Assembly: GCF_024436395.1 (NCBI RefSeq)
Contig: NZ_JAFMZO010000005.1
Coordinates: forward strand, 147,692 to 211,691
DNA: 64,000 nt
Direction: 5' to 3'
Source of the DNA: Paradesertivirga mongoliensis
GTDB taxonomy: Bacteria; Bacteroidota; Bacteroidia; Sphingobacteriales; Sphingobacteriaceae
The position numbers and the translations under genes are program-made. The notes under the pieces were generated by a model, which saw nothing but the letters and a program-made list of their open reading frames with translations, did no database searches and was not told the DNA's origin. The first letter of the stretch is position 1. The number at the start of each line of letters is the position of its first letter. Positions 45,949-55,101 of the stretch are shown here, piece after piece.

Positions 45949-46977
45949 TCAGTACTTAAATTCCTTAATCACTTCTATTGCATATTTTACGTTATCGAAT
46001 GGAATATCCGGCATAATGCCGTGCCCCAGGTTAAATATAAAGCCAGGCTCGCCTCTCATTCTCTCAAACAAACGGTGAATACGTTCTTTAATAACCTTTT
46101 TATCGGCATACAGCACGTGGGGATCCAGGTTCCCCTGCACTGCAATGCCAGCGGGCAAACGTCTTTTAATATCCAATAAATCTACATTCCAGTCAATTGA
46201 AATAACATCGGGTTTTGCTTCTGCCATCAGAGGCGCAAAAACCGAACTTCCCTTGCAAAAAGAGATGACCGGAATATCCGCCCGGTTCAGGCCGGAAATG
46301 ATCTTATTAATATAATAGTGCGAAAACTCTTTGTAATCATCCCACGCCAGGGCGAGAGCCCAGCTGTCGAAAATCTGAACAGCGTTTACACCGGCCGCAA
46401 TCTGCAGGTTTAGATAATCAATTGTTACTTCAGCTATTTTAGAAAGCAATTGATGGGCCAGCTCCGGCTGATTGTGAAGCATTAGCTTAGTAAGCTTGAA
46501 ATCTTTAGATGAGCCCCCTTCTACTAAATAGCTCATAACAGTGAACGGAGCTCCGGCGAAGCCTATAAGAGGAATTTTTCCACCCAGTCTTTGCTGGATA
46601 ACCTTAATGGCATCGGCAACATACTGAAGTTTATCGTTTACGCCAGTTTGCAGTCTATTGATATCCGCCTCGGTCCGCACCGGGTTTGAAAATTTAGGGC
46701 CAACTCCCTGGGTAAAACTCAAATCGCCCCCCATAGCCTCGGCAGTAACCAGAATATCAGAGAAAAGAATAGCAGCGTCAATGTCGAGTAAATCCACTGG
46801 CAGCATGGTAACATCTGCTGCTAACTCGGGGGTTTTACACATCTCCAGGAAAGAATATTTATTTTTTATATCCCAATACTCTTTCATAAAACGTCCGGCC
46901 TGACGCATCATCCAAACTGGTGGACGTTCGGTTAATTCTGATTTAGCTGCTCTGATAAATAAACTGTTGTTATTCAC
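45949..46977 (-). CDS. hemE: Uroporphyrinogen decarboxylase
   Basis: A 342-residue enzyme removing four carboxyl groups from uroporphyrinogen III. The signature PPVWMMRQAGRFMKEYW is present near the N-terminus, followed by CKTPELAADVTMLPVD, IGFAGAPFTVMSYLVEG and the C-terminal FNLGHGIMPD. The length is typical. It overlaps the TPR gene upstream by 8 nt. Confidence 0.97.
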   Translation of the reverse strand: MNNNSLFIRAAKSELTERPPVWMMRQAGRFMKEYWDIKNKYSFLEMCKTPELAADVTMLPVDLLDIDAAILFSDILVTAEAMGGDLSFTQGVGPKFSNPVRTEADINRLQTGVNDKLQYVADAIKVIQQRLGGKIPLIGFAGAPFTVMSYLVEGGSSKDFKLTKLMLHNQPELAHQLLSKIAEVTIDYLNLQIAAGVNAVQIFDSWALALAWDDYKEFSHYYINKIISGLNRADIPVISFCKGSSVFAPLMAEAKPDVISIDWNVDLLDIKRRLPAGIAVQGNLDPHVLYADKKVIKERIHRLFERMRGEPGFIFNLGHGIMPDIPFDNVKYAIEVIKEFKY

Positions 46978-47491
46978 GCCCTTTTTGTATTTCTAATTCT
47001 ATTTTTTCAATAATGCTTTTAACTCTGGCACTTATTTTTAACTCTTTCGCTATTTCTATATAAGCCCTGGCTTTATCATACTCTTTTTTGCGAAGGTTCA
47101 AATTTGCCAGCTGACTTAGTACCAATCCTTTCTCGCTTTCATTTTTTAGTGGGAAACGGCTGGCGATCTGAAAATGGCGTTCGGCTTCCGGATAGTTACC
47201 TTTTTTGAGTTCAATATTTCCCGACATGAATTCAAAATATCCTCGTCTGCTTCTTTTTAACCTATCAGGATATTTTACTTGTTTAAGCAGCCGCTCTACT
47301 TTAATGAAATCCTGATTGTGATAGGCTTTAGATGCTAATACAACGGTTCCTTCCTTGAAATATCCGTAAATGAGATACAAAATTCCAAATACCAGTATTG
47401 CAGACAGTTCATGAACCTGCTGATAGGTTGTCCACGCCAAAAAGATTACAGTGAGTGCTACTACCGCAAAACGGGCCCTGGCTGTAAGCAT
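46970..47491 (-). CDS. TPR-like membrane-anchored protein
   Basis: 173 residues. An N-terminal hydrophobic region (about 8-45, two short helices) is followed by tetratricopeptide-like helical pairs: NIELKKGNYPEAERHFQIAS and LANLNLRKKEYDKARAYIEIA show the A/Y-A spacing of TPRs. The start lies 6 nt downstream of the response regulator stop and the 3' end overlaps hemE. It is probably a protein-interaction factor; the role in heme synthesis or signalling is unknown. Confidence 0.7.
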   Translation of the reverse strand: MLTARARFAVVALTVIFLAWTTYQQVHELSAILVFGILYLIYGYFKEGTVVLASKAYHNQDFIKVERLLKQVKYPDRLKRSRRGYFEFMSGNIELKKGNYPEAERHFQIASRFPLKNESEKGLVLSQLANLNLRKKEYDKARAYIEIAKELKISARVKSIIEKIELEIQKGRE

Positions 47492-47497
47492 AATCCC

Positions 47498-48202
47498 TTA
47501 CTGGCTGTCGGTGAACTTATAACCTACCCCTCGGATAGAATGAAAATATTTAGGATTTTTTTGATCAGGCTCAAAATACTTCCGGAAAGTAAGGATGAAA
47601 TTGTCGATGGTGCGGGTTGACGGATACACATCGTAATTCCAAACTGTTTCCAATATCTGCTCACGCGATACGGCATCGTTTCTGCGCTCAATTAACAGTT
47701 TGAGCAACATCGTTTCTTTTTTTGTAAGCGGGGTAATAGAACCGTCGTCGTTACGAAGCTCAAAAGAATTAAAATAAATGGTCTTATCGCCAATCTTGTA
47801 GGTATTCAGCTCCTTCTTCTCATCTCCGCTCAAGCCTCTTTTCACAAGATTATTGACCCGTAAAATAAGCTCTTCGAGATTGAATGGTTTAACCAGATAA
47901 TCGTCTGCACCTTTTTTTAGTCCGGTAACACGGTCTTCGCTGGTATTCTTTGCGGTAAGAAACATGATTGGAACTTCAGAATTCTCCAGGCGGATCGTCT
48001 CGGCTACCTGAAAACCATCAATTTCGGGAAGCATAACATCCAGGATGATGAGGTTAAAGCGTTCTTCTTTAAAAATCTTCAAAGCTTTCTTTCCATCCGT
48101 TGCCGTACTCACTTTGTAGCCTTCAAGCTCCAGATTTAATTTAATTGCTTCCAAAAGATGATCTTCATCTTCTACCAGTAAAATACGTTGTTTAGCTGCC
48201 AT
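47498..48202 (-). CDS. OmpR-family response regulator
   Basis: 234 residues. The receiver domain (1-120) has the acidic pocket EDED at 11-14, phosphoacceptor Asp55 in LIILDVMLPE, Thr in FLTAKN and Lys in VKPF. The winged-helix output domain includes LTKKETMLLKLLIERRNDAVSREQIL and RTIDNFILTFRKYFEPD. It overlaps the histidine kinase gene by 11 nt, so they are a coupled two-component pair sitting inside the hem cluster. Confidence 0.95.
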   Translation of the reverse strand: MAAKQRILLVEDEDHLLEAIKLNLELEGYKVSTATDGKKALKIFKEERFNLIILDVMLPEIDGFQVAETIRLENSEVPIMFLTAKNTSEDRVTGLKKGADDYLVKPFNLEELILRVNNLVKRGLSGDEKKELNTYKIGDKTIYFNSFELRNDDGSITPLTKKETMLLKLLIERRNDAVSREQILETVWNYDVYPSTRTIDNFILTFRKYFEPDQKNPKYFHSIRGVGYKFTDSQ

Positions 48203-49067
48203 TTGAATTAAAGGTTACTTCAAAAATACTCCCGCTTGTCGGGTTATCTTTTACTTTTATTTGCGCCTGGTGATTGTCCAGTACTTGCTTTACAATGTAT
48301 AAGCCTAATCCTGTCCCCTTTGTTTTCCTGGTATCTTCGCTCCCTACACGGTAAAACTTTTCAAATATGCGCAGTTTTTCCTCATCCTTAATACCAATTC
48401 CTTTATCTGCCACCGAAAAACGGATAATATTACTTTCCCGTTGCAACTCTACCTTTATTTCTTCGCAGGGAGGCGAGTATTTTACAGCATTTTCAATCAG
48501 ATTGGAAACTACCAGCGTGAGAGCGAACTTATCACCGGTTAGCTCTATCTCTGGATGTAAATCGCATTTTATAGTTTGTGTACTGCAGGTATGGATTTGC
48601 AGTCGCTCGGCAACTTTAGCTACTAATTCAGAAAAGTTAAACTGCTCTTTCGGAAAAGAATAAGAACGGCTTTCGATTCGGGTAGCTATAAGCATGTTTT
48701 CTACCAGATCATCTAAACGCTCGATATCCTTTAGGGAGTTTTTTAAAAAAGATTCGATTTTAACTCGTTCAAGTTCGCGTTTCAAAATAGTTTGAAGATA
48801 AAGCTTAATCGACGCTAAAGGGGATTTCAGTTCATGGGTAACCGAAAGTAGAAAATTCCGCTGTTGCTCGTGAAGTTTCCGCTCCTTTTTAATCGTTTTT
48901 TGCAGATAATAGGCTCCGGACAAGAATATCAATAGAAAAACCGCTCCTTCACTTAAGATCATCGTCTTCTTCTCTGGCCTGGCGGCTATAAGTAGAGACG
49001 CCCACCATACCAGTTCTGCAAGAACATAAATGGCCAGAAAATAGAATACGATTAGCGGTTTCTTCAT
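48192..49067 (-). CDS. Sensor histidine kinase with two membrane helices
   Basis: 291 residues. Two N-terminal membrane helices (about 5-28 and 38-55) are separated by only about ten residues, so there is almost no periplasmic sensor domain, which points to sensing within the membrane or by a partner. The H-box is SVTHELKSPLASIK, the N-box NLIENAVKYS, and the G-boxes DKGIGI and GTGLGLYIV. It overlaps hemL by 4 nt (ATGA), which couples it to the heme genes. Confidence 0.93.
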   Translation of the reverse strand: MKKPLIVFYFLAIYVLAELVWWASLLIAARPEKKTMILSEGAVFLLIFLSGAYYLQKTIKKERKLHEQQRNFLLSVTHELKSPLASIKLYLQTILKRELERVKIESFLKNSLKDIERLDDLVENMLIATRIESRSYSFPKEQFNFSELVAKVAERLQIHTCSTQTIKCDLHPEIELTGDKFALTLVVSNLIENAVKYSPPCEEIKVELQRESNIIRFSVADKGIGIKDEEKLRIFEKFYRVGSEDTRKTKGTGLGLYIVKQVLDNHQAQIKVKDNPTSGSIFEVTFNSNGS

Positions 49068-50458
49068 TTACTTTCTTCTTTCGAAAACTTAGCAGCGGTT
49101 CTGAAAACTATATCCAGACTATCAAAAATCGCCCTTTTTGTCTTTTCCAACTCTGTTTTGTTATGAGCTGCAGAAACAAAACCAACCTCATATCCGGAAG
49201 GGCCCAAATAGATACCCCTATTTAACAATTCGCGGTGAAACACTTTAAATTTCTCCATGCTCGAGGCATCAATATCTTCAGCAGTTTTTATGTCCTTATC
49301 CGTAAAGGCAAACCAAAAAATGGAACCAATTGAAAACACTTTAAATTTATAATTTTTTGCTGCGGTAAATCGCTGAATTGACTCTACAAACTCCTGAGTT
49401 TTATTATTCAAGTCCTTATAGAAACCCGAACGAAGCAGCTCGGTAAGTTGAGCGATGCCCGCAGCCATAGCTACAGGGTTTCCTGATAAGGTGCCTGCCT
49501 GATAAACTGCGCCGTCAGGCGAGACGTTGCTCATAATTTCGGCCGAGGCTCCGTACATCCCAACGGGCAGGCCTCCTCCAATAATTTTTCCGTAGGTAAG
49601 AATATCCGGCTTAATACCATAATGCTTGGCTGCACCTTCAAAACCTAAGCGAAATCCTGTGATTACCTCATCAAATATTAACAAGCTCCCTTTTTGCTGA
49701 GTAATATCGCGTAAAAACTGAACGAATTCCTTATCCTGAATAAGCAAGCCATTATTAGCCGGAACTCCTTCTATAATAATAGCTGCAATCTGATCCGGAA
49801 ACTGCTTAAAAGCCTCTTCCACGGCTGTCCGGTCATTTAGCGGAATCACTATGGTTTCGTCGGCAAAAGATTTAGGAACTCCGGCAGAGGAAGTTTCGCC
49901 GAAAGTAACCAAGCCAGAACCAGCTTTTACCAGCAATGAATCGACATGGCCGTGATAGCAACCTTCAAACTTCAGGATCTTATCTCGCTTTGTATACCCC
50001 CTGGCTAAACGAATAGCAGACATTACGGCTTCTGTGCCCGAGCTTACAAACCGGATCTTCTCAATTAAGCTGTTGCTTTTTAAAATAAGTTCGGCCAACT
50101 CGTTCTCAAGTGCCGTAGGCGCACCAAAGCTCATTCCCTGCTGCATCACCTCACTCACCTTCTCTTTGATTTTTGGATGATTGTGGCCCAAAATGAGTGG
50201 TCCCCAGGATCCGCAGAAATCAATAAACTGGTTGCCATCAGCGTCCCAAACGTAGCATCCATCGCCGCGCTCAATAAAAAGCGGAGTGCCAAAGACTGAT
50301 TTAAACGCCCTTACAGGTGAGTTCACGCCTCCGGGAAAATACTTTTTGGATTTTTCGTATAGTTCGGCTGATTTTTCGCGGGGAATATCCGGTTTACCAG
50401 TAGTGGATACTGGCCTGTCATCGTCACTGGAAAAAATTTTTTTGAGAGAGTCAAGCAT
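49064..50458 (-). CDS. hemL: Glutamate-1-semialdehyde 2,1-aminomutase
   Basis: A 464-residue PLP enzyme making 5-aminolevulinate. The catalytic core starts at about residue 30 (SAELYEKSKKYFPGGVNSPVRAF); the PLP lysine is in LTYGKIIGGGLPVGMYG, and RFVSSGTEAVMSAIRLARG is the class III aminotransferase block. The first 30 residues (MLDSLKKIFSSDDDRPVST) are an extension not needed for the fold. It overlaps the histidine kinase gene downstream. Confidence 0.96.
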   Translation of the reverse strand: MLDSLKKIFSSDDDRPVSTTGKPDIPREKSAELYEKSKKYFPGGVNSPVRAFKSVFGTPLFIERGDGCYVWDADGNQFIDFCGSWGPLILGHNHPKIKEKVSEVMQQGMSFGAPTALENELAELILKSNSLIEKIRFVSSGTEAVMSAIRLARGYTKRDKILKFEGCYHGHVDSLLVKAGSGLVTFGETSSAGVPKSFADETIVIPLNDRTAVEEAFKQFPDQIAAIIIEGVPANNGLLIQDKEFVQFLRDITQQKGSLLIFDEVITGFRLGFEGAAKHYGIKPDILTYGKIIGGGLPVGMYGASAEIMSNVSPDGAVYQAGTLSGNPVAMAAGIAQLTELLRSGFYKDLNNKTQEFVESIQRFTAAKNYKFKVFSIGSIFWFAFTDKDIKTAEDIDASSMEKFKVFHRELLNRGIYLGPSGYEVGFVSAAHNKTELEKTKRAIFDSLDIVFRTAAKFSKEESK

Positions 50459-50463
50459 GGGGT

Positions 50464-50557
50464 AAAATTCAAAAATTAAAAGTCAAAATTCAAAAGTTAA
50501 AAATCAAAATTGAGACAGCAGGCCCTTTTTTAATTTTTAATTTTAACTTTTTACTTC
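50464..50557. repeat. 7-nt-period inverted tract, hemB-hemL spacer
   Basis: Seven exact 7-nt units (AAAATTC, AAAAATT, AAAAGTC, AAAATTC, AAAAGTT, AAAAATC, AAAATTG) at 50464-50512 are followed by an inverse AT-rich series (TTTTTAA, TTTTTAA, TTTTAAC, TTTTTAC) at about 50526-50553. Confidence 0.83.
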
Positions 50558-50558
50558 A

Positions 50559-51530
50559 TTAAACCATCCATCCTTTTTCAAGGATTTCTTTGGCATGGTA
50601 CGTAATAATAATATTTGCGCCGGCGCGGGTAAAAGCGTACATATTCTCCATGGTTACTTTTTGTTCATCAACCCAGCCAGCCCTGGCCGCGGCTTTAACC
50701 ATCGAATATTCGCCGGAAACATTGTAACAAGCGACAGGCAGATTGGTGTTTTCTTTGAGGCTTTTTATAATATCGAGATAAGCCAGCGCCGGTTTAACCA
50801 TTAAAATATCCGCACCTTCTTCCTCATCCAAAAATGCTTCTCTTAATGATTCACCCGGATTTCTGAAATCCATCTGATAAGCTTTCCGATCTCCTTTGTT
50901 CGGAGCAGAATCCGCCGCTTCTCGAAAAGGACCGTAGTATGCCGAAGCAAACTTTACACTATAGCTCATAATGCCGGTATTCAATAAGTTATTTGCATCT
51001 AACAACGAACGTATTCCGGCGATACGGCCATCCATCATATCTGATGGCGCTACCATATCGGCACCAGCCTGTGCATGGCTAAGAGCCATTTTAGCCAGAA
51101 CTTCTACAGTTTCATCATTGTTCACATAATCATCATGCATAATACCGCAATGCCCGTGAGTGGTGTAGGCACAAGTACACACATCGGTAATCACAAATAA
51201 ATCATTCCCAAAAGCGCTTTTTAATTCTCTGACCGCTTTTGATACTACCGATTCACTGTTATAGGATGTGCTGGCGTCTTCGGATTTTTCTTCTCCTACG
51301 CCAAACAGCAAAACCTTGTTAAGCCCTAATTTTAAAGAATGTTCCACGTCTCTAACTAATGTATCGGCAGAAAAATGGCTTATGCCAGGCATAGCATCAA
51401 TTGCATGCGTTACATTATTTCCAGGAACTACAAAATAGGGGTATACAAACATGTCTTTCGAAAGGCGCGTTTCGGCTACCATTTCACGAACAATAGGGGA
51501 TTTTCTTAATCTTCTGGGACGAATATTCAT
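50559..51530 (-). CDS. hemB: Delta-aminolevulinic acid dehydratase (porphobilinogen synthase)
   Basis: A 323-residue enzyme that condenses two 5-aminolevulinates. The metal-binding cysteines are visible in VCTCAYTTHGHCG, suggesting zinc dependence, and the Schiff-base lysine region is ADILMVKPALAYLD. The N-terminus RPRRLRKSP is typical. It is 31 nt upstream-to-downstream from hemCD on the same strand. Confidence 0.97.
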   Translation of the reverse strand: MNIRPRRLRKSPIVREMVAETRLSKDMFVYPYFVVPGNNVTHAIDAMPGISHFSADTLVRDVEHSLKLGLNKVLLFGVGEEKSEDASTSYNSESVVSKAVRELKSAFGNDLFVITDVCTCAYTTHGHCGIMHDDYVNNDETVEVLAKMALSHAQAGADMVAPSDMMDGRIAGIRSLLDANNLLNTGIMSYSVKFASAYYGPFREAADSAPNKGDRKAYQMDFRNPGESLREAFLDEEEGADILMVKPALAYLDIIKSLKENTNLPVACYNVSGEYSMVKAAARAGWVDEQKVTMENMYAFTRAGANIIITYHAKEILEKGWMV

Positions 51531-51561
51531 TCGCTATCTTTTAGATCTTTATTTGTTAACA

Positions 51562-53142
51562 CTACAGTCCGAAGACCGCTTCGGCTAAGCCAATTTCGTC
51601 GGGTGAATAAGGCAGTGCATACTTCATTCCCATTTCATCAAATTTTCTGCCGGTTGAGCGACCTATACAGATCACTTTCTGACCGGGTTCTATCAGGTTA
51701 TCAACAAAATAGGCTTCCACATTGGAAGGACTTGTAAAAATTAAAACATCAGCAAAAATGGGTTCGATATTGTCTTCCATAATTGTTTCATATACCGGCA
51801 GGTCAAGGATCTTCGTTTCTGGAGACAGCGCTTTTTGCACAGTCCTTAGTGAATCTTTAGCTCCGGGGAACAAAACACTCTGTCCGTTTACCAGTTCTGC
51901 GAATTCGGTTGCGATATCGGCGGTGTCAATTCCTTCTTCCTCTCCGTTAAAATCGGGCACCCGCCCAAACTTACGAAGGGCCTCTTCGGATGCGCGGCCT
52001 AAAACCCCAAATTTGGTTTTTTTGGAAATTAACGGTTCCAGCTTGAAAAAATACTCTATCGCATTTTTACTGCTGAAAAATATCCAATCTATATGTTTTA
52101 ATATGTATGGATCAAGCTTATTTATAGTGGGGAATGTGCGAATTAAAGATCGCCCGTCAATTTCTATATTATGTTTTTCCAGGGCCCGGCGGAAATAACT
52201 CATTTCCGAAATCCCACGGGTGATGAAAACCTTTGCAGGCATTTTTCGGTCTTTGGCGAACTTGTGCACGATTTGCTCTGCAAGTCCTTCGCTTGTCTCC
52301 GACTCCAAAAACACCCTGTCGGGGAATGAATCTGCATCATCTGCCATAGAGGTCCAAACCTGGAACTTTCCGTCTTCTTTACGGCAATAACAACCTAATG
52401 GTAAGTGGCAGCCCCCATTAAACAGATTCAACACTTTTCGTTCTACAGCAATTTCTTCTGCAATAGTTGGATTGTGCAACACCTGCAGCTTTTCTATTAA
52501 TTTAGTATCGTCTTCACGTACCTGGATAGCCAGCACACCTTGTGCGGGTGCAGGAATAAATTCCATCGGATCTAATTCTTCTACATAGAATTCGCTCAGA
52601 TCAATCCCAAGGCGCTCAACTCCAGCCTTCGCAATCATGATAGCATCATAATCTTCGTCGCGCAGTTTCTGAATTCGGGTTGGTACATTACCACGCAGAT
52701 CTTCTACTTCCAAATCGGGGCGAAGAGACAATAGCTGTGCCTTGCGCCGATTAGAGGATGTACCTACCATCCCAGCAAACTTTACAGATAGCTTCTGCTT
52801 GATATCGACACAATCTTTAAGTATAAGCAACAATTCATTCGGATCTTCACGTTCGGAAACAGCCGCAATTGTTAAACCTGAAGGGTTTTGGGTAGGTAAA
52901 TCTTTGTGGGAATGGACTGCAATATCGATTGAGCCATTAAGTAACTCTTCTTCTAACTCTTTAGTGAAAAATCCTTTTCCTTCTAACTTATCCAGGCGCA
53001 GATTCAGAAAACTGTCGCCCTGGGTTTTTATAATTTTTAATTCAGCAGTAATACCCGATTCTGAAAGTTTATCCTTCACATAATTGGCTTGCCAAAGAGC
53101 GAGATCACTACCACGAGTACCTATGATAAATTTTTTTTTCAC
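51562..53142 (-). CDS. hemCD: Fused hydroxymethylbilane synthase / uroporphyrinogen-III synthase
   Basis: 526 residues. Residues 1 to about 300 are porphobilinogen deaminase HemC: IIGTRGSDLALWQANYVKD, HSHKDLPTQNPSG, GTSSNRRKAQLL, and the cofactor-bearing Cys in FNGGCHLPLGCYC. Residues about 305-526 are HemD: FITRGISEMSYFRRALEKH, IDWIFFSSKNAIEYFF, IFTSPSNVEAYF. HemD sequences are poorly conserved, but these strands and the length are right. A single reading frame encodes both, so no frameshift is involved. The fusion lets preuroporphyrinogen pass to the second site. Confidence 0.93.
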   Translation of the reverse strand: MKKKFIIGTRGSDLALWQANYVKDKLSESGITAELKIIKTQGDSFLNLRLDKLEGKGFFTKELEEELLNGSIDIAVHSHKDLPTQNPSGLTIAAVSEREDPNELLLILKDCVDIKQKLSVKFAGMVGTSSNRRKAQLLSLRPDLEVEDLRGNVPTRIQKLRDEDYDAIMIAKAGVERLGIDLSEFYVEELDPMEFIPAPAQGVLAIQVREDDTKLIEKLQVLHNPTIAEEIAVERKVLNLFNGGCHLPLGCYCRKEDGKFQVWTSMADDADSFPDRVFLESETSEGLAEQIVHKFAKDRKMPAKVFITRGISEMSYFRRALEKHNIEIDGRSLIRTFPTINKLDPYILKHIDWIFFSSKNAIEYFFKLEPLISKKTKFGVLGRASEEALRKFGRVPDFNGEEEGIDTADIATEFAELVNGQSVLFPGAKDSLRTVQKALSPETKILDLPVYETIMEDNIEPIFADVLIFTSPSNVEAYFVDNLIEPGQKVICIGRSTGRKFDEMGMKYALPYSPDEIGLAEAVFGL

Positions 53143-53170
53143 AATAAAAGCAATTGGATAACAAGATTAC

Positions 53171-54397
53171 CTAGCTGTTGTTTACTAATATCTCTTTAGC
53201 CATAACCATCGGGACGCTGATATATTTCTTTTCCATATAGTTCATGATCTTCTCGAGCACTTCTCTTGAATTAGTATCCAGCTGGTCAATATCATTTGCA
53301 AAAACAGAATTTACAGCTACGCTCCTGATTTCCTTAATTTTTAAAGGAACCTCGCGCATTGCCAGTTCGATCTGACGTTGCTTTAATAATGGCCTGAATT
53401 CAGTTTTGCTTTCTTCGATAATCTGCTCAGCGTGAACAAGCTCCTGATAACGCTCCTGCATATTTAAGTTGGCTATTTCCTGCAGACTGCGAACCTCAAT
53501 AAAGTGTACCGGATATGATTCTAAAACTTCCGGACTTGTATCATTTGGAATAGCTAAATCAACAATTACCTTTTTATCCGTTTCTCCATTTAACAGAGAA
53601 GCGTATATTTCCGTGGTAATGATGGGATTCACCGAACTCGTACATGTTATAATAACGTCGAATCCCTTTTTATAACTGCCTAAATCGGCCAGGCTGTATG
53701 CTTCACCTCTAAGATCTTTAGCGAGTATCTCAGCATTTTCTAAGGTTCGGTTAAAGATAGCGAAGTTGGAATATTTATGCTTTTGAAGGTATTTGCAGAT
53801 ATTTTTATTGGTTTCTCCGGCACCGATTATAAGGATCCGTGAATTTGAACACATATTTAAATCACGAAGTTTACGGTAAGCGAGGGAGACAACAGAGATA
53901 GGATTTTTAGATATTTTGGTTTGCGTATATACTTCTTTGGCCGTTTTGACTACATGACTCATCACCATTCGCATATAATCACCGGTAAATCCGGCCTTTC
54001 GGCATATTTCGTACGATTTTCGCACCTGCGCAAGGATTTCCTTTTCACCAACAATCAAACTCTCAAGAGAACATGACACACGTAACAGGTGGTTAAATGC
54101 CTGTTCATCTTCATAAATACTCACCTTGCTGACAAAGTCATCCAGTTTCTCTTGCGGGATGCAAAAGTCTAAAGTCTGAATGAACTCTTTTACAAAATCG
54201 AAAGTTAATTGCTGTGATGCTGAAAAAACGAATTCAACTCTATTACAGGTCCCGATATAAAATACCTCAGGGATGTCGAATTTCTCCCTCACTCTATTTA
54301 ATCGGCTTACCAATGTCTGATTACAGATCACCAATTTCCCCAACTCCTTTAAATCAATCTGCTGATGAGTGAATGCTAAAACTTTTAAATGCTTCAA
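53171..54397 (-). CDS. hemA: Glutamyl-tRNA reductase
   Basis: 408 residues; the first enzyme of the C5 heme pathway, reducing glutamyl-tRNA to glutamate-1-semialdehyde. The catalytic Cys51 is in YIGTCNRVEFVF, EKEILAQVRKSYE follows, the NADPH motif is LIIGAGETNKNIC and the C-terminal dimerisation helices end near YISVPMVMA. It is the first gene of the minus-strand hem run and is divergent from a MarR-type gene across 244 nt. Confidence 0.96.
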   Translation of the reverse strand: MKHLKVLAFTHQQIDLKELGKLVICNQTLVSRLNRVREKFDIPEVFYIGTCNRVEFVFSASQQLTFDFVKEFIQTLDFCIPQEKLDDFVSKVSIYEDEQAFNHLLRVSCSLESLIVGEKEILAQVRKSYEICRKAGFTGDYMRMVMSHVVKTAKEVYTQTKISKNPISVVSLAYRKLRDLNMCSNSRILIIGAGETNKNICKYLQKHKYSNFAIFNRTLENAEILAKDLRGEAYSLADLGSYKKGFDVIITCTSSVNPIITTEIYASLLNGETDKKVIVDLAIPNDTSPEVLESYPVHFIEVRSLQEIANLNMQERYQELVHAEQIIEESKTEFRPLLKQRQIELAMREVPLKIKEIRSVAVNSVFANDIDQLDTNSREVLEKIMNYMEKKYISVPMVMAKEILVNNS

Positions 54398-54426
54398 AGC
54401 CTGAAAGTATCTATAAAACCCGAAAA

Positions 54427-54434
54427 CAAAGGTA
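54427..54434 (-). promoter_or_regulatory. Possible -7 element for hemA
   Basis: On the minus strand TACCTTTG matches TAnnTTTG, about 30 nt upstream of the hemA start; no good -33 element is seen. Confidence 0.35.
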
Positions 54435-54528
54435 TCAAATAAGCATCCACACCGTTGTCATTCCTTTGTCAAACCAAGGTATTTAGAATCCTTTTAAATA
54501 GGTCACCACGTATTTCTCCGCGCTAAAA

Positions 54529-54587
54529 TATCCTAAAAGGATGAAAGTACCTGATAAATAAAAAATTAATTGAATAATTATCCTAAA
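54529..54587. promoter_or_regulatory. TATCCTAAAA direct repeats in the hemA-marR intergenic region
   Basis: TATCCTAAAA occurs at 54529-54538 and 54578-54587; the first is part of a palindrome ATCCT-AAA-AGGAT (54530-54542), and a similar ATCCTTTTA lies at 54488-54496. The second copy falls between the marR -33 and -7 boxes, a position suited to repression. The function is inferred. Confidence 0.4.
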
Positions 54588-54599
54588 ACAATAATTTTG
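54570..54599 (+). promoter_or_regulatory. Bacteroidota-type promoter for the MarR gene
   Basis: TTG at 54570-54572, 19 nt, then TAATTTTG at 54592-54599, 42 nt before the start codon. Confidence 0.65.
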
Positions 54600-54641
54600 A
54601 TTTTATTTGAATGAGATTTAAGAGAAGTTGCTGCCCTTTCT

Positions 54642-55100
54642 ATGAACAAACCACTTGATACTGATGAACTGATAGATCACGTACATAAAGCCCCTGGATT
54701 TCTGCTTTGGCAGATTGAAATGTGCTGGCAAAGAATTGTAAATAAAGTTTTGCTGGAACTGGGCCTTACATATACTCAATTTATAGTGCTTGGAATTTGC
54801 GGATGGCTCAGCAAATCACAGGAGAACGTGTATCAGCACCAGATAGCCAGACACTCGAAAATCGACAGGATGATGACCTCGAGAATCCTGGCCAGCCTTG
54901 AGAAGAAGGGGTATATTAAACGGCTGAAAATTGACGGTGATGCGCGCGCCAAGCTCGCAATATTAACTCCAAAAGGGAAAAAAATACTAGATTTATCTTT
55001 GAAGAAAGTATCAGAAATCGAATCAAACTTTTTTAAGCCCAGTCATAAAAGCTTTGTTGATTCTATGGACGATATTTTATCAGACTGTATAAATCTGTAA
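54642..55100 (+). CDS. MarR-family transcriptional regulator
   Basis: 152 residues with the winged helix fold of MarR: a helical N-terminus (GFLLWQIEMCWQRIVNKVL), the recognition region HQIARHSKIDRMMTSRILASLEKKGYIKR, and the beta-wing GDARAKLAILTPKGKKIL with the usual Asp-x-Arg pattern. MarR proteins usually respond to small phenolic or oxidative signals and repress nearby genes. It is followed after one base by a hydrolase gene, its likely co-transcribed partner. Confidence 0.92.
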   Translation: MNKPLDTDELIDHVHKAPGFLLWQIEMCWQRIVNKVLLELGLTYTQFIVLGICGWLSKSQENVYQHQIARHSKIDRMMTSRILASLEKKGYIKRLKIDGDARAKLAILTPKGKKILDLSLKKVSEIESNFFKPSHKSFVDSMDDILSDCINL

Positions 55101-55101
55101 A

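Noticed and set aside
54398..54641. Riboswitch or heme-responsive RNA upstream of hemA
   Set aside because: I see no known riboswitch fold or conserved core in the 244-nt region; only promoter-like and repeat motifs.
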